A stretch of 64,000 bases of DNA from Microbulbifer taiwanensis (GCF_014904815.1 NZ_JACZFR010000025.1:186001-250000), one strand, 5' to 3'. Numbered from the stretch's first letter, positions 38,231 to 47,268 are shown. The notes: generated by a model from the letters alone, not told the origin. Translations and numbers: made by a program.

Positions 38231-39667
38231 ATGATTCGCCACACCAAAATCGTCGCCACCCTCGGTCCCGGCACCGACAAGCCGCACGTCATCGAGGAAA
38301 TGGTCCGCGCCGGCGTCAATATTGTGCGCCTGAACTTCTCCCACGGTTCCGCTGAAGATCACCGCCGCCGAGTGGAGGAGGTGCGCCGCGCTGCAGCCGC
38401 GCAGAACAAACTGGTCGCGGTACTCGGCGACCTGCAGGGGCCCAAGATTCGCATCGCCCGCTTCGCCGGGGGCAGCATCTGGCTGGAAAACAACAGCGAA
38501 TTTGCCCTGGATCTGGACTGCCCGACGGACGGCGGCGACCAGCAACGGGTGAATGTTGACTACCCGAGCCTGATCAGCGACTGCAAGGCCGGCAATATTC
38601 TGCTGCTGGACGACGGCAAGGTACGCCTGGAGGTGACCGGCACCACGCCGAGCAAGCTGTACTGTCGCGTGCTGCAGGGTGGCAAACTGTCCAACAACAA
38701 GGGTATCAACCTGCTGGGTGGCGGCCTGTCCGCACCTGCCCTGACGGAAAAGGATTACCGCGATATCAAATTGGCCGCGGAGCTGGAAGTGGACTTTCTC
38801 GCGGTCAGCTTTCCACGCTGTGCGGAGGATCTGGAGACAGCCCGCCGCGCCATGCAGGAGGCCGGCAGCCAGGCAGCCATCGTCGCCAAGGTGGAGCGCG
38901 CCGAAGCCGTCGCCGACGACACGCAGATGGACAACCTGATCCTCGCCGCCGATGTCATCATGGTCGCCCGCGGTGACCTGGGCGTGGAGATCGGCGATCC
39001 GGCCCTGATCGGTGTGCAGAAGAAGCTGATCAACCGCGCCAATGCCCTGAACCGCGGCGTCATCACCGCGACCCAGATGATGGAGTCGATGATCACCAGT
39101 CCGACCCCGACCCGCGCCGAGGTGATGGACGTGGCCAATGCCGTGCTTGACGGCACCGACGCGGTAATGCTGTCGGCGGAAACCGCTGCCGGCGACTTCC
39201 CGGTAGCCGCGGTCGAGTCCATGGGTGAGGTGATCGTCGGCGCCGAGCAGTATCTCGGCAGTGTGCCGCGCCCGGCCGCAAACCAGAGTGCGTCTGATCG
39301 CATCGATACGGTGATTGCCCAGGCGGCCATCGATGTGGCCGCACGGGTCGAGAACCTGTGCGCAGTGGCGGCCCTGACCGAATCCGGGCGCACACCGCGT
39401 ATTATGTCCCGCGCCACCACCCAGTTGCCCATCTACGCCTTGACCCGCCACCCGCGTGTCGCGCGCCAGCTGGTCCTGTTGCGCGGGGTGGAACCGGTGG
39501 AATTCGACCCGGCCTCTGTGCCCCTGGGGCACCTGACCGAGTCGATCATCGAGGTACTGGGCTCCCGCCTGGACCTGCAGAAGGGCCAGCGCATCCTGAT
39601 CACCCAGGGCGAGCGCCTGAACGTCGGTGGCCACACCAGCTCGATGCGCATCAAGGAAATCGAGTAA
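38231..39667 (+). CDS. pyk: Pyruvate kinase
   Basis: A 478-residue pyruvate kinase. Motifs: KIVATLGPGTDKPHVIEEM near the N-terminus, VRLNFSHGSAEDH, LGDLQGPKIR, the active-site IVAKVERAEAV and MVARGDLGVEIG, and ATQMMESMI with MLSAETAAGDFP. Last enzyme of the central-carbon run; produces pyruvate and ATP. A 12-bp stem-loop follows its stop. Confidence 0.97.
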   Translation: MIRHTKIVATLGPGTDKPHVIEEMVRAGVNIVRLNFSHGSAEDHRRRVEEVRRAAAAQNKLVAVLGDLQGPKIRIARFAGGSIWLENNSEFALDLDCPTDGGDQQRVNVDYPSLISDCKAGNILLLDDGKVRLEVTGTTPSKLYCRVLQGGKLSNNKGINLLGGGLSAPALTEKDYRDIKLAAELEVDFLAVSFPRCAEDLETARRAMQEAGSQAAIVAKVERAEAVADDTQMDNLILAADVIMVARGDLGVEIGDPALIGVQKKLINRANALNRGVITATQMMESMITSPTPTRAEVMDVANAVLDGTDAVMLSAETAAGDFPVAAVESMGEVIVGAEQYLGSVPRPAANQSASDRIDTVIAQAAIDVAARVENLCAVAALTESGRTPRIMSRATTQLPIYALTRHPRVARQLVLLRGVEPVEFDPASVPLGHLTESIIEVLGSRLDLQKGQRILITQGERLNVGGHTSSMRIKEIE

Positions 39668-39680
39668 ATTCTGCCCAACC

Positions 39681-39714
39681 TGTTCTGTCTCCGCGCCTCG
39701 TAGGAGACAGAACA
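39681..39714 (+). terminator. Stem-loop after pyk
   Basis: TGTTCTGTCTCC (39681-39692) pairs perfectly with GGAGACAGAACA (39703-39714) around a ten-base loop. There is no T-run, so it may be a rho-assisted or processing hairpin rather than a classical terminator. Confidence 0.5.
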
Positions 39715-39988
39715 AACGTTCTAATTGACCCTCCCCAGAGTTCCGCGCCCGGGTTGCCGGTCATTTGGCCGGCCACTCACCCTAAGCGGTTCACATCCTG
39801 CCATTTGTGACTATTTACTGGTGGTCGCTAAGCTCACTCACATTTTTATAACTTATTGATTAATAAGATTTTTTTTGACTTTCTGGTCCGCTGCCAAGCA
39901 CGCTTGCGTTGAATTCGGTCAATTGCGGGTTAAATTGCCTTCCCAGCAGTAGCTTTTTAATTTTTTTCTGTGTATTGTTTTTCGTGAG

Positions 39989-40006
39989 AATGACAGCGCT
40001 ATCATA
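39989..40006. promoter_or_regulatory. NagR-like operator 1 upstream of the TonB receptor
   Basis: AATGACAGCGCTATCATA, core TGACA-GCGC-TATCA. A second copy follows with centres 24 bases apart. Confidence 0.75.
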
Positions 40007-40012
40007 AAAACG

Positions 40013-40030
40013 AATGACAGCGCTATCATT
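40013..40030. promoter_or_regulatory. NagR-like operator 2 upstream of the TonB receptor
   Basis: AATGACAGCGCTATCATT, identical core to the site at 39989. The tandem arrangement suggests cooperative binding. Confidence 0.75.
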
Positions 40031-40097
40031 TGGCGGTACAAGGTGAAAAAAATTTCTAACCAAACCTTTATATCAATAAAAAAGGAAGGGGAAATCG

Positions 40098-42758
40098 ATG
40101 CTTAAGCGCAACAAACTCGCACTCTCCATCAGTGCGGCTGTCCTGACCGGTGGCCTTGTGGCTCCGCTGGCAGTAGCTCAATCCGGCGAGGCCCTCGAAG
40201 AAGTTACCGTGACCGGTATTCGCGGTGCTCTGCAGGATGCCGTGAACATCAAGCGTGACGCTACGGATCTGGTTGATGCCGTCTCTGCGGAAGATGTCGG
40301 TAAGTTCCCGGATTCAGACGTTGGTGAAGCTCTGGGACGTATCCCGGGCATCACCGTTGGCCGCGCATTTGGCCAGGGCGCGTCGGTGTCCATTCGCGGT
40401 GCGGCTCCAACAATGACTTTGACCCAGTTGAATGGACAGAATGTCGCGTCTACCGGCTGGTTCGACCAGATTCCTGTTGACCGTAGCTTCAACTACTCCC
40501 TGCTGCCCTCCGAACTGATCGGTGGCATTGAGGTGTACAAGTCTTCCCGCGCAGACCTCAACGAGGGTGGCATTGGCGGTACGGTGATCGTCAAGACCCG
40601 CAAGCCCCTGGACCTGGATGCGAATACAGCATGGCTGGGTACGAAAGCCAAAGTAGGTACTGTCAGTGACGAAACGTCTCCAGAGTTTTCCGGCTTGTAC
40701 AGCTGGAAAAACGATGAAGAAACATTTGGTGTTTTAGTTTCCGCAGCTGCTGAAGATAGCGAATATGTACGCCGCGGTACTGAGTCCGATTACCGTTGGT
40801 GGGGTGATGTCGCTCCGACTACCTTCCTGCAAGAGCGCGAGCGCAAGGCACTGGACGTAACGCTGCAGTATGCCCCGAGCGAAGACCTCTCCTTTACTCT
40901 GCATTCCATGTCGCTGGACCTGGAAGCAAACAACACCAACACCAGCCTGTACCTGTTTTCACTGTACGACAACGGTGGTCTGACTTGCCACACTACCAAC
41001 GCCGCGGGCCTGTGTACTTCCAGCACCACCGAAAACGCTCAGGCAGGCGACCTCACTCCGGGCTGGGCAAGCGGCGCGTTGGGTAACGAAACCTTCAACC
41101 AGACCTGGGGCCGTCAGTCTGCAATGAGCTCCGACACCTTCGATTTCAGTACTGAATACGAAGGTGAAGGTTTCCGTGTGAGCGGCAATGTGGGCTCCAG
41201 TAAGGCCGAAGGTGGAACTGACTTTACCACCAACTTCTCTCATTTCCCGAGCATTCGTTCCGGGGACACAATGTCTCTGTGGGAGGGCTCAATCGACGCA
41301 ACCGGGAAAGAAATCAAAATTTCGCCCACCATGGATCCGAGCCTGACGCTTGATGATTACGACTCAACCCTGACTCCAGAGGGATGGGCTGTTGGTAGCG
41401 GCCCGGCGGAAGATGAGGAAGTCTACGCTCAGTTGGATGTCGAGTTTGATTTGAATGTTGGCATCCTTACTTCATTTAAAACGGGTGTTCGCTGGACCGA
41501 TCACGACGTAAGCCGCCGTTCGTTCCGCGGTGTAGTGACTAACCCTCAACAGGTTGCGGCATCCGATGTCTATGACGGAACCTTTGAAGTCGGTCAGCAG
41601 GGCTTTACCGCGCCCAAGCCGGATCTCGACGCTATGGTTGCAGCCACTCGCGCCAGTATTGATGAGTGGGTCGAGAAGCGTGCTGGACATTCTGACTTGA
41701 ACGAGGAAAACACCGCTCTGTACGGTATGTTTACTTTCGAGTCCGGTGCCCTGAGCGGTAACTTTGGTCTGCGTTATATTTCTACCGACGTAACCCGTAC
41801 CCAGTATGAGCTCGACGGAACCACCGCTCAAGCGGGCGATATCGCGGACAACGCTGGCTACAGCTATTCATTGTCTTCGCACAATGCGGACTACAGCGAT
41901 GTATTGCCAAGTGCGACTGTTCGCTATGAATTGTCTGACGATATGGTTCTGCGTGCGTCGGCTTCCCAGACTATCAGCCGTCCGAACTATGACGATATGC
42001 TGGTGACATTCTCTGGTTTTAATGACGACAACGATTTCAACCAGGCTTGGCGAATTGGTGACGAAGGTTTGTCACCGATGAAGGCTACTAATGCTGACAT
42101 TGCCATTGAGTACTATTACGGCGATGGTAATCTGGTGTCCGCAACATACTTCGTTAAATCAATTGACGACTTTGTCACTTCCGATATCTTAACTGAGCAG
42201 TCTATCGGTGTCGTAGATCCCAATGCCGGTGACAGCTGGAGCATAGAAACCCTGCGGAATTCCGGTGGGGCGGACATTCAGGGTATTGAGCTGCAAATTC
42301 AACATGCGTTTGATAACGGCTTTGGCGTAGCTGCCAACTACACTTACACCGATGCCGAGACACCGGATGATGCCTTTATGGATCAGTTGCCGCTCTTTAC
42401 CGAGTCTTCAGAGCATGCCTACAACCTGGTTGGTTACTGGGAGAATGATGTCTTCTCCGCTCGCGCAGCCTACAACTATCGTTCCGAGTATATGATACGG
42501 GAAGGTGGTTTCTGGTATGGTAACCGTATGCACGACGATTACGGTTCACTGGACCTCAGCTTTAACTGGTATGCTACCGAAAATCTGGACGTGACACTTG
42601 AGGCGATAAACGTTCTGGAAGAAGATGATATTCAGTACGGTGGCGCCAGCGCAGATGCTACGGCTACCGGAATGAAAGGTCCTCTGCTGGAGGGATTCCC
42701 GGCCTGGTCCTTCCAGGGTGAAGCTGTCTATCAGTTGGGTGCCAGCTACAAGTTCTAG
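40098..42758 (+). CDS. TonB-dependent outer-membrane receptor (TIGR01782 class)
   Basis: An 886-residue receptor. Signal peptide MLKRNKLALSISAAVLTGGL ending AVAQ, a TonB-box-like EEVTVTGIRG, then a plug domain (DVGKFPDSDVGEALGRIPGITV, SIRGAAPTMTLTQLNGQNV, GGIEVYKSSRADLNEGGIGG) and a 22-strand barrel ending in aromatic LGASYKF. The plug pattern is that of TonB-Xanth-Caul receptors used for oligosaccharides. NagR-type operators upstream suggest chitin oligosaccharide or GlcNAc uptake; ligand is inferred. A strong terminator follows, so the halogenase gene must be read through or have its own promoter. Confidence 0.93.
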   Translation: MLKRNKLALSISAAVLTGGLVAPLAVAQSGEALEEVTVTGIRGALQDAVNIKRDATDLVDAVSAEDVGKFPDSDVGEALGRIPGITVGRAFGQGASVSIRGAAPTMTLTQLNGQNVASTGWFDQIPVDRSFNYSLLPSELIGGIEVYKSSRADLNEGGIGGTVIVKTRKPLDLDANTAWLGTKAKVGTVSDETSPEFSGLYSWKNDEETFGVLVSAAAEDSEYVRRGTESDYRWWGDVAPTTFLQERERKALDVTLQYAPSEDLSFTLHSMSLDLEANNTNTSLYLFSLYDNGGLTCHTTNAAGLCTSSTTENAQAGDLTPGWASGALGNETFNQTWGRQSAMSSDTFDFSTEYEGEGFRVSGNVGSSKAEGGTDFTTNFSHFPSIRSGDTMSLWEGSIDATGKEIKISPTMDPSLTLDDYDSTLTPEGWAVGSGPAEDEEVYAQLDVEFDLNVGILTSFKTGVRWTDHDVSRRSFRGVVTNPQQVAASDVYDGTFEVGQQGFTAPKPDLDAMVAATRASIDEWVEKRAGHSDLNEENTALYGMFTFESGALSGNFGLRYISTDVTRTQYELDGTTAQAGDIADNAGYSYSLSSHNADYSDVLPSATVRYELSDDMVLRASASQTISRPNYDDMLVTFSGFNDDNDFNQAWRIGDEGLSPMKATNADIAIEYYYGDGNLVSATYFVKSIDDFVTSDILTEQSIGVVDPNAGDSWSIETLRNSGGADIQGIELQIQHAFDNGFGVAANYTYTDAETPDDAFMDQLPLFTESSEHAYNLVGYWENDVFSARAAYNYRSEYMIREGGFWYGNRMHDDYGSLDLSFNWYATENLDVTLEAINVLEEDDIQYGGASADATATGMKGPLLEGFPAWSFQGEAVYQLGASYKF

Positions 42759-42773
42759 TAGGTTGGAACTAGG

Positions 42774-42805
42774 AAAAAGCCCAGCTATCTGCTGGGCTTT
42801 TTTTT
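42774..42805 (+). terminator. Rho-independent terminator after the TonB receptor
   Basis: AAAAAGCCCAGC (42774-42785), loop TATCT, GCTGGGC followed by eight T (42791-42805). It stands between the receptor and the halogenase-like gene, only 18 bases before the latter's ATG, and may attenuate rather than end expression. Confidence 0.9.
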
Positions 42806-42822
42806 GTCTGTAGGTAAGTGAT

Positions 42823-44361
42823 ATGAAAATAAGAAAAATTGCGATTGTCGGTGGTGGAACTGCGGGATGGATGACGGCCAACCATCTTGGTGTGGAGTTA
42901 TGTCGGGATCCGGATATCGAAATCACGCTTATCGAATCTAAAGATGTCCCTGTGATTGGAGTAGGTGAGGGCACCGTACCCAGAATCAAAGAAACCCTGA
43001 AAAAGTTCGGCATCTCGGAAGTGGATCTGTTGTCTAGCTGTGATACGACCTTCAAGACGGGAATTAAGTTCTCCAATTGGATGTCAGGAAAGTCAAGCGC
43101 GAAGGGAAACTACTACTACCATCCCTTCAGTTCCCCCTATCCTCAGGGATTCGATATTACTGACTACTGGTTGCAGGCAGAGAAGGCATCCGGATTTTCC
43201 AGATTATCCGAAATCTTTTCGATTGCCGAGAGTGACAGGTGTCCCAAGCACAAATCCTCTCCGCCCTATGTTGGTGCCGTCGACTATGCCTATCACTTCA
43301 ACGCCGGAAAGTTCTCCGACCTGATTGCCTCAAATGCAAAAAGTCGGTTCGGAGTAAAGCACAAGTTTGAAACAGTAGAAGATGTCCGTTTGAACGCTGA
43401 CGGTGATATTGAATCGCTCATTTATGCTTCCGGTCTGGAAGAGGCGTTTGATTTCTATCTTGACTGCAGTGGCTTCAGTGCAGTCTTGCTAGGTAAGGCA
43501 TTGCAGACGCCGTATGAGGACAAATCATCACAGATACTGACGGATACGGCGCTGGTTCTCCAGGAGCCCACTTCCGAATCCAGCACTATTCAACCCTATA
43601 CGACTGCAGTAGCACACAAGGCCGGTTGGATTTGGGATATTCCATTGACAACGAGAAGAGGGTTGGGCTGTGTCTATTCCAGTGCACACTTACCTGAAGC
43701 TGAAGCGCTGGGTGAGTTCTCAAGCTACCTCGGCCGGCCGCTGGAAATGGATGATGTCAGGAAGATACCCATGAAGATCGGCTATCGCCGGGATTTCTGG
43801 AAGAAGAACTGTGTCGCTTTGGGGTTGTCTCAGGGGTTTGTGGAGCCATTGGAGGCGACATCTATCCTGGTTACGGATTTTTCTGCCAATTTGCTGGCGA
43901 AGAGCTTTCCAAGATTCTCGCAAGATATAGAGGTGTTGTCGGGGTATTACAACCGGTCTGTGAAATACACATGGGATCGTGTTATAGACTTTGTCCAGCT
44001 ACACTACTGCATTTCAGATCGCAGGGATACGGACTTCTGGGTGGACTGTACGGAGGGGGCACCGATGTCCGATGTGCTTGAGGAGCGGCTGGAGCGCTGG
44101 TCAATTACTACACCGAAGAGTTCAGATTTTTTCAGTACTTTTGATATTTTCGGGGTGGAAAACTATCTTTTCGTCCTGTATGGCATGGGCTACTCGACCA
44201 AAAGCATAGTTATAGGTGAAAAGGAAAGGGTTGAAGCCGAGAAAATTTTGCGCGATCTCCAGGGGCGATCCGAAAGAATGGCAGAAGAGCTTATACCACA
44301 TCGATCCTGGTTGTCAGAGCTGCAAAAGCAACTGAGTAAAATGGGTGCGCACTCTCAATAA
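42823..44361 (+). CDS. Flavin-dependent tryptophan halogenase family protein
   Basis: A 512-residue FAD protein. FAD-binding GGGTAGWM lies at residues 10-17, and the family motif GWIWDIP near 270. The catalytic residues known from PrnA/RebH appear kept: Lys78 in TFKTGIKFSNW and Glu in GFVEPLEATS. Homologues beside TonB receptors and SapC are common in Xanthomonas, Caulobacter and marine gammaproteobacteria, where no halogenated product is known. Base composition is clearly more AT-rich than the neighbours. Start ATG 42823 is 18 bases after a terminator. Confidence 0.9.
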   Translation: MKIRKIAIVGGGTAGWMTANHLGVELCRDPDIEITLIESKDVPVIGVGEGTVPRIKETLKKFGISEVDLLSSCDTTFKTGIKFSNWMSGKSSAKGNYYYHPFSSPYPQGFDITDYWLQAEKASGFSRLSEIFSIAESDRCPKHKSSPPYVGAVDYAYHFNAGKFSDLIASNAKSRFGVKHKFETVEDVRLNADGDIESLIYASGLEEAFDFYLDCSGFSAVLLGKALQTPYEDKSSQILTDTALVLQEPTSESSTIQPYTTAVAHKAGWIWDIPLTTRRGLGCVYSSAHLPEAEALGEFSSYLGRPLEMDDVRKIPMKIGYRRDFWKKNCVALGLSQGFVEPLEATSILVTDFSANLLAKSFPRFSQDIEVLSGYYNRSVKYTWDRVIDFVQLHYCISDRRDTDFWVDCTEGAPMSDVLEERLERWSITTPKSSDFFSTFDIFGVENYLFVLYGMGYSTKSIVIGEKERVEAEKILRDLQGRSERMAEELIPHRSWLSELQKQLSKMGAHSQ

Positions 44362-44415
44362 GATTATAGAAGTTACTCTTTCAATGGGTTGTCTTCCTTA
44401 TAGGGCTGTTTATAT

Positions 44416-45096
44416 ATGCAAATTATTGAGATGGGCGAGGAGAGAAACCGGGTTATCGTTCTTGATGATTTTCTTGAATACCCGAAAGTGCTCGTTGATT
44501 TTGCGAGGAGAGCGGAATTTACACCGTACCCCATTGCCGTCGAGCGCAAAGGATATCCTGGTGTAAGGGCAGCAGCCCCGCCGAATTACGGTGAGCTGGT
44601 GCGGTCTCGCGTAGATTCTATAGTGCGCTCACAGTTTCAGATCTCCGCTCAGGATGAGCTGAAAACCTACCAGGAAGCTCTCAATTTAATCTCTGTGCCA
44701 GAGGAGAGACTCGGCCCCCTGCAAAGAATTCCGCACTTTGATGCGAGTGACCCACAATTCTTTGCCGTTTTGCTGTATCTATGTGATGACAGTCATGGAG
44801 GTACCGGTTTCTACAGGCATAACAGTACAGGGTTCGAGTCGATAACCCCCGAGCGATGCGACCGATACCTGGACTGCTGCTTCGAAGAGTTGAACAGTAA
44901 CAGGCGGCCAAAAAAGTACTTTTCAGAATCTGATGATCTCTTTACCAAGGTGGGGTTTGTGTCTGCGCGCTTTAACCGATTGGTCATATACCGGGGCGGA
45001 ATGTTGCACAGTGCCAATATCAGCGGCAATCATAGCATCAGCCGCAGTCCCGATAGCGGGCGTCTGACCGCAAATGTCTTTATAGGGTACGTGTGA
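44416..45096 (+). CDS. DUF6445 family protein, 2OG-Fe(II) oxygenase-like
   Basis: A 226-residue protein that habitually accompanies the halogenase in sugar-receptor loci; I assign it to DUF6445 from this context and its pattern. It shows an HXD pair in RIPHFDASDPQ near residue 115, a distal His in RGGMLHSANIS near 195, and an Arg in SGRLTANVFIGYV at the C-terminus, the spacing of a 2-oxoglutarate/Fe(II) oxygenase fold. No substrate can be named. It lies 55 bases downstream of the halogenase gene on the same strand. Confidence 0.75.
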   Translation: MQIIEMGEERNRVIVLDDFLEYPKVLVDFARRAEFTPYPIAVERKGYPGVRAAAPPNYGELVRSRVDSIVRSQFQISAQDELKTYQEALNLISVPEERLGPLQRIPHFDASDPQFFAVLLYLCDDSHGGTGFYRHNSTGFESITPERCDRYLDCCFEELNSNRRPKKYFSESDDLFTKVGFVSARFNRLVIYRGGMLHSANISGNHSISRSPDSGRLTANVFIGYV

Positions 45097-45321
45097 CGAT
45101 GCATTGCCAGCCCCGGCTCGCCAGCTCTCAGCTTAACCTGTGACGGCAAGGCTAGGAGCTATACGCTTGTATTCAACCGGCACAGGCGCGCAGTCTCTGT
45201 TTATTGAGTCGGAACCCTGGAATCCTGCCGCCTACTGGTGTAACTTTTTGCTTCCCTTTTCGAGTATAAAAAATATACTAAGCGGGTTTTTTAGAATAAC
45301 TTCAAATCAATAAGGTGTTGT

Positions 45322-46038
45322 ATGGCCTCTGTAGAAGCCCCCAAAGTGGTCCCCTTGCGCAGCGATGCCCACGGCAAGCTGAAGATTCGCGAACTCGGCT
45401 CTTTCGAGCATGTCAAGAGCGCTCATATGGTGCCCGTGACTGCCCATGAGTTCTCCCGCCTGGGTGCCGAGTATCCGATCGTTTTTGTCAAGAACTCCGA
45501 GACCGATCAGTTTCAGTCCGTGGCCCTGCTGGGCCTGAAAGTCGGTGAGAACCTGTTTGTCGATGGTGACAAGTGGAAAGGGGTCTTTGTGCCGGGCAGT
45601 ATCCGCAACCACCCCTTTGTGCTGGCTCCCGCCGGTAAGGACAGCGATCAGCTGATGGTCGGTTTGATCGAGAACAGCCCTCTGGTCAGCGAAGAGGAGG
45701 GGAATGCCCTGTTCTCCGACGCCGGTGAGGAGACCGACTATCTGAAAGCCAAGAAAGAGAATCTGGTGGGTTTCCTGGAGAGCGACCAGATGACCAAGGC
45801 TTTCGTCAATGTCCTGGTGGAAAAGGAATTGCTGACCTCCCAGAGCGTGACAGTCAACGCCGGTGAGGAAAAGATCAACCTGAACGGCCTGTACATCGTC
45901 GACGAGAAGAAACTGGGTGAGTTGAGCGAGGAAGACTTCGCCGATTTCCGCAAGCGTGGTTTCCTGCCGCCGCTGTATGCGCAGCTGGGCTCGCTGCACC
46001 AGTTCTCCAAGCTGGCGAAGATGCAGGCCGGCGCCTGA
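45322..46038 (+). CDS. SapC family protein
   Basis: A 238-residue protein matching the SapC family (named from a Campylobacter S-layer operon gene): VPLRSDAHGKLKIRELGSF, HMVPVTAHEFSRLGAEYPIVFVKN, LGLKVGENLFVDGDKWKGVFVPG and a C-terminal LPPLYAQLGSLHQFSKLA. Such genes usually sit beside a TonB receptor and a tryptophan-halogenase homologue, as here. Its molecular function is unknown. Base composition returns to the genome norm, unlike the two genes before it. A 225-base spacer separates it from the DUF6445 gene. Confidence 0.9.
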   Translation: MASVEAPKVVPLRSDAHGKLKIRELGSFEHVKSAHMVPVTAHEFSRLGAEYPIVFVKNSETDQFQSVALLGLKVGENLFVDGDKWKGVFVPGSIRNHPFVLAPAGKDSDQLMVGLIENSPLVSEEEGNALFSDAGEETDYLKAKKENLVGFLESDQMTKAFVNVLVEKELLTSQSVTVNAGEEKINLNGLYIVDEKKLGELSEEDFADFRKRGFLPPLYAQLGSLHQFSKLAKMQAGA

Positions 46039-46129
46039 TCTGAATCTGCCTGCCCCGTATTCCCAGCGGAGCATGGCGCGTCTGCCCGGAGCTGAATTGC
46101 TCTGGGCAGAGCTCACTACCTTCCCATCT

Positions 46130-47194
46130 ATGATGCTCTTCTTTCGCTTCCCGGGTTCGCCTATGCGCAATTCTCTGTGGGTGTGGCTGCTTTTCCTGGC
46201 TGCATTTTACTGTGCCTGGCTGATCCTGGTGGCTGGCTTCGGGTATTGGGATGCTGCCAGGGAAAACTGGCCCATGGCTCTCGCCATGGCCATCGGCAGC
46301 TATGCTGCCGGTTCCACGCCCATGGGTGGTGGGACAGTGGGTTTTCCCGTGCTCGTTCTGCTGTTCGACACCCCGGCCAGTCTCGGCCGCGATTTCAGCT
46401 TTGCCGTTCAGTCCATCGGCATGGTCAGTGCCAGTATCTTTATCCTCTGCCGTCGGCAGCCGCTGGCCTGGTCCATGTTGCGCGGCGCCATGCTCGGGGC
46501 CCTGGTGGGAACGCCGCTCGGGATTCTGTTCGTGGCACCGGCGATCCCGGAGTTGTGGGTAAAGCTGGCGTTTGCGGTGATCTGGGGGAGTTTTGGGGTC
46601 TTGCACCTGTATCGCCTCCGTGAAATCACGTCGCACGGCGAGATCGCGGGATCGAGTCCGCGACGGGACTTCCGCGTCGGTTTGCTGTTGGGGGCGCTGG
46701 CGGGCGGCTTGGCAGCTGCGGTGACCGGTGTGGGTATCGATATGGTGATCTATGCGGCGCTTGTGCTGTTGTGCCGGGTGGATTTGAAAGTGGCTATTCC
46801 CACTTCGGTAGTGATTATGGCGTTCACCTCTCTGGTCGGCGTTGCGGTCAAGAGCCTGGCCGGTGACTGGCAGCCGCAGGTGTTCGGTAACTGGCTGGCC
46901 GCCGCACCGGTTGTGGCCCTGGGGGCGCCGCTGGGCGTGTTTATCGTCGGCCTGATAGGGCGTCGGCCGACACTTCTGGTGGTGGCGATTCTCTGTGTGG
47001 TGCAGTTTGTGTGGACCTGTAGCGCCGAGTGGGATGCGATGGGCCAGTTGGGCCTGCTGATGGCCCTGATCGCGGTGGGTGCCTGCCTGCTGGTATTCGA
47101 GTGGCTGCGGCGCTTGGGGTTGCGCATGACCGCCGGCAATACGCTGAATCGGAAAATACCCGCAGTGCACACGGAACTTTCCGGAGCTGCCTGA
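46130..47194 (+). CDS. TauE/SafE family sulfite exporter-like permease
   Basis: An inner-membrane protein of about 354 residues with eight or so hydrophobic segments. The TauE/SafE pattern is visible in MAIGSYAAGSTPMGGGTVGFP, LGALVGTPLGILFVAP, and GLAAAVTGVGIDMVIYAALV. It would export sulfite, sulfonates or similar anions; the substrate is unknown. The start is uncertain: ATG 46130, 46133 and 46163 are all in frame and none has a strong ribosome-binding site. It is the last gene before the tRNAs and runs towards them. Confidence 0.82.
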   Translation: MMLFFRFPGSPMRNSLWVWLLFLAAFYCAWLILVAGFGYWDAARENWPMALAMAIGSYAAGSTPMGGGTVGFPVLVLLFDTPASLGRDFSFAVQSIGMVSASIFILCRRQPLAWSMLRGAMLGALVGTPLGILFVAPAIPELWVKLAFAVIWGSFGVLHLYRLREITSHGEIAGSSPRRDFRVGLLLGALAGGLAAAVTGVGIDMVIYAALVLLCRVDLKVAIPTSVVIMAFTSLVGVAVKSLAGDWQPQVFGNWLAAAPVVALGAPLGVFIVGLIGRRPTLLVVAILCVVQFVWTCSAEWDAMGQLGLLMALIAVGACLLVFEWLRRLGLRMTAGNTLNRKIPAVHTELSGAA

Positions 47195-47245
47195 TTCGGG
47201 TAGCTGTGGGGTAGCTGGAAGTGGGCTGCTTTCAGGAGCCGGGAG

Positions 47246-47268
47246 AAAATGGCTGGGGCGGTAGGATT
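47246..47268. repeat. Duplicated 3' end of tRNA-Gln
   Basis: A 23-base copy of the sequence covering the CCA end and acceptor/T-arm of tRNA-Gln (AAAATGGCTGGGGCGGTAGG...) is repeated 123 bases from the intact gene, where the same bases lie at 47369-47391. Such end duplications are typical traces of integration or recombination at tRNAs. Confidence 0.7.

Larger units (their letters stand above)
39715..40097. other. AT-rich regulatory region upstream of the TonB receptor
   Basis: No gene seen. The stretch is visibly AT-rich from 39840 and carries two operators at 39989 and 40013. A GGAAGGGGAAA ribosome-binding region lies just before the receptor ATG. Confidence 0.6.

Noticed and set aside
37589-39715. 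A 708-codon open frame on the minus strand opposite gap and pyk
   Set aside because: It is antisense to two enzymes with complete catalytic motifs; its His/Gln/Gly/Val-rich composition is the usual shadow of GC-rich codon bias.
42823-44361. Halogenase as part of a natural-product gene cluster
   Set aside because: No NRPS, PKS, prenyltransferase or resistance gene nearby; the neighbours are a TonB receptor, DUF6445 and SapC.
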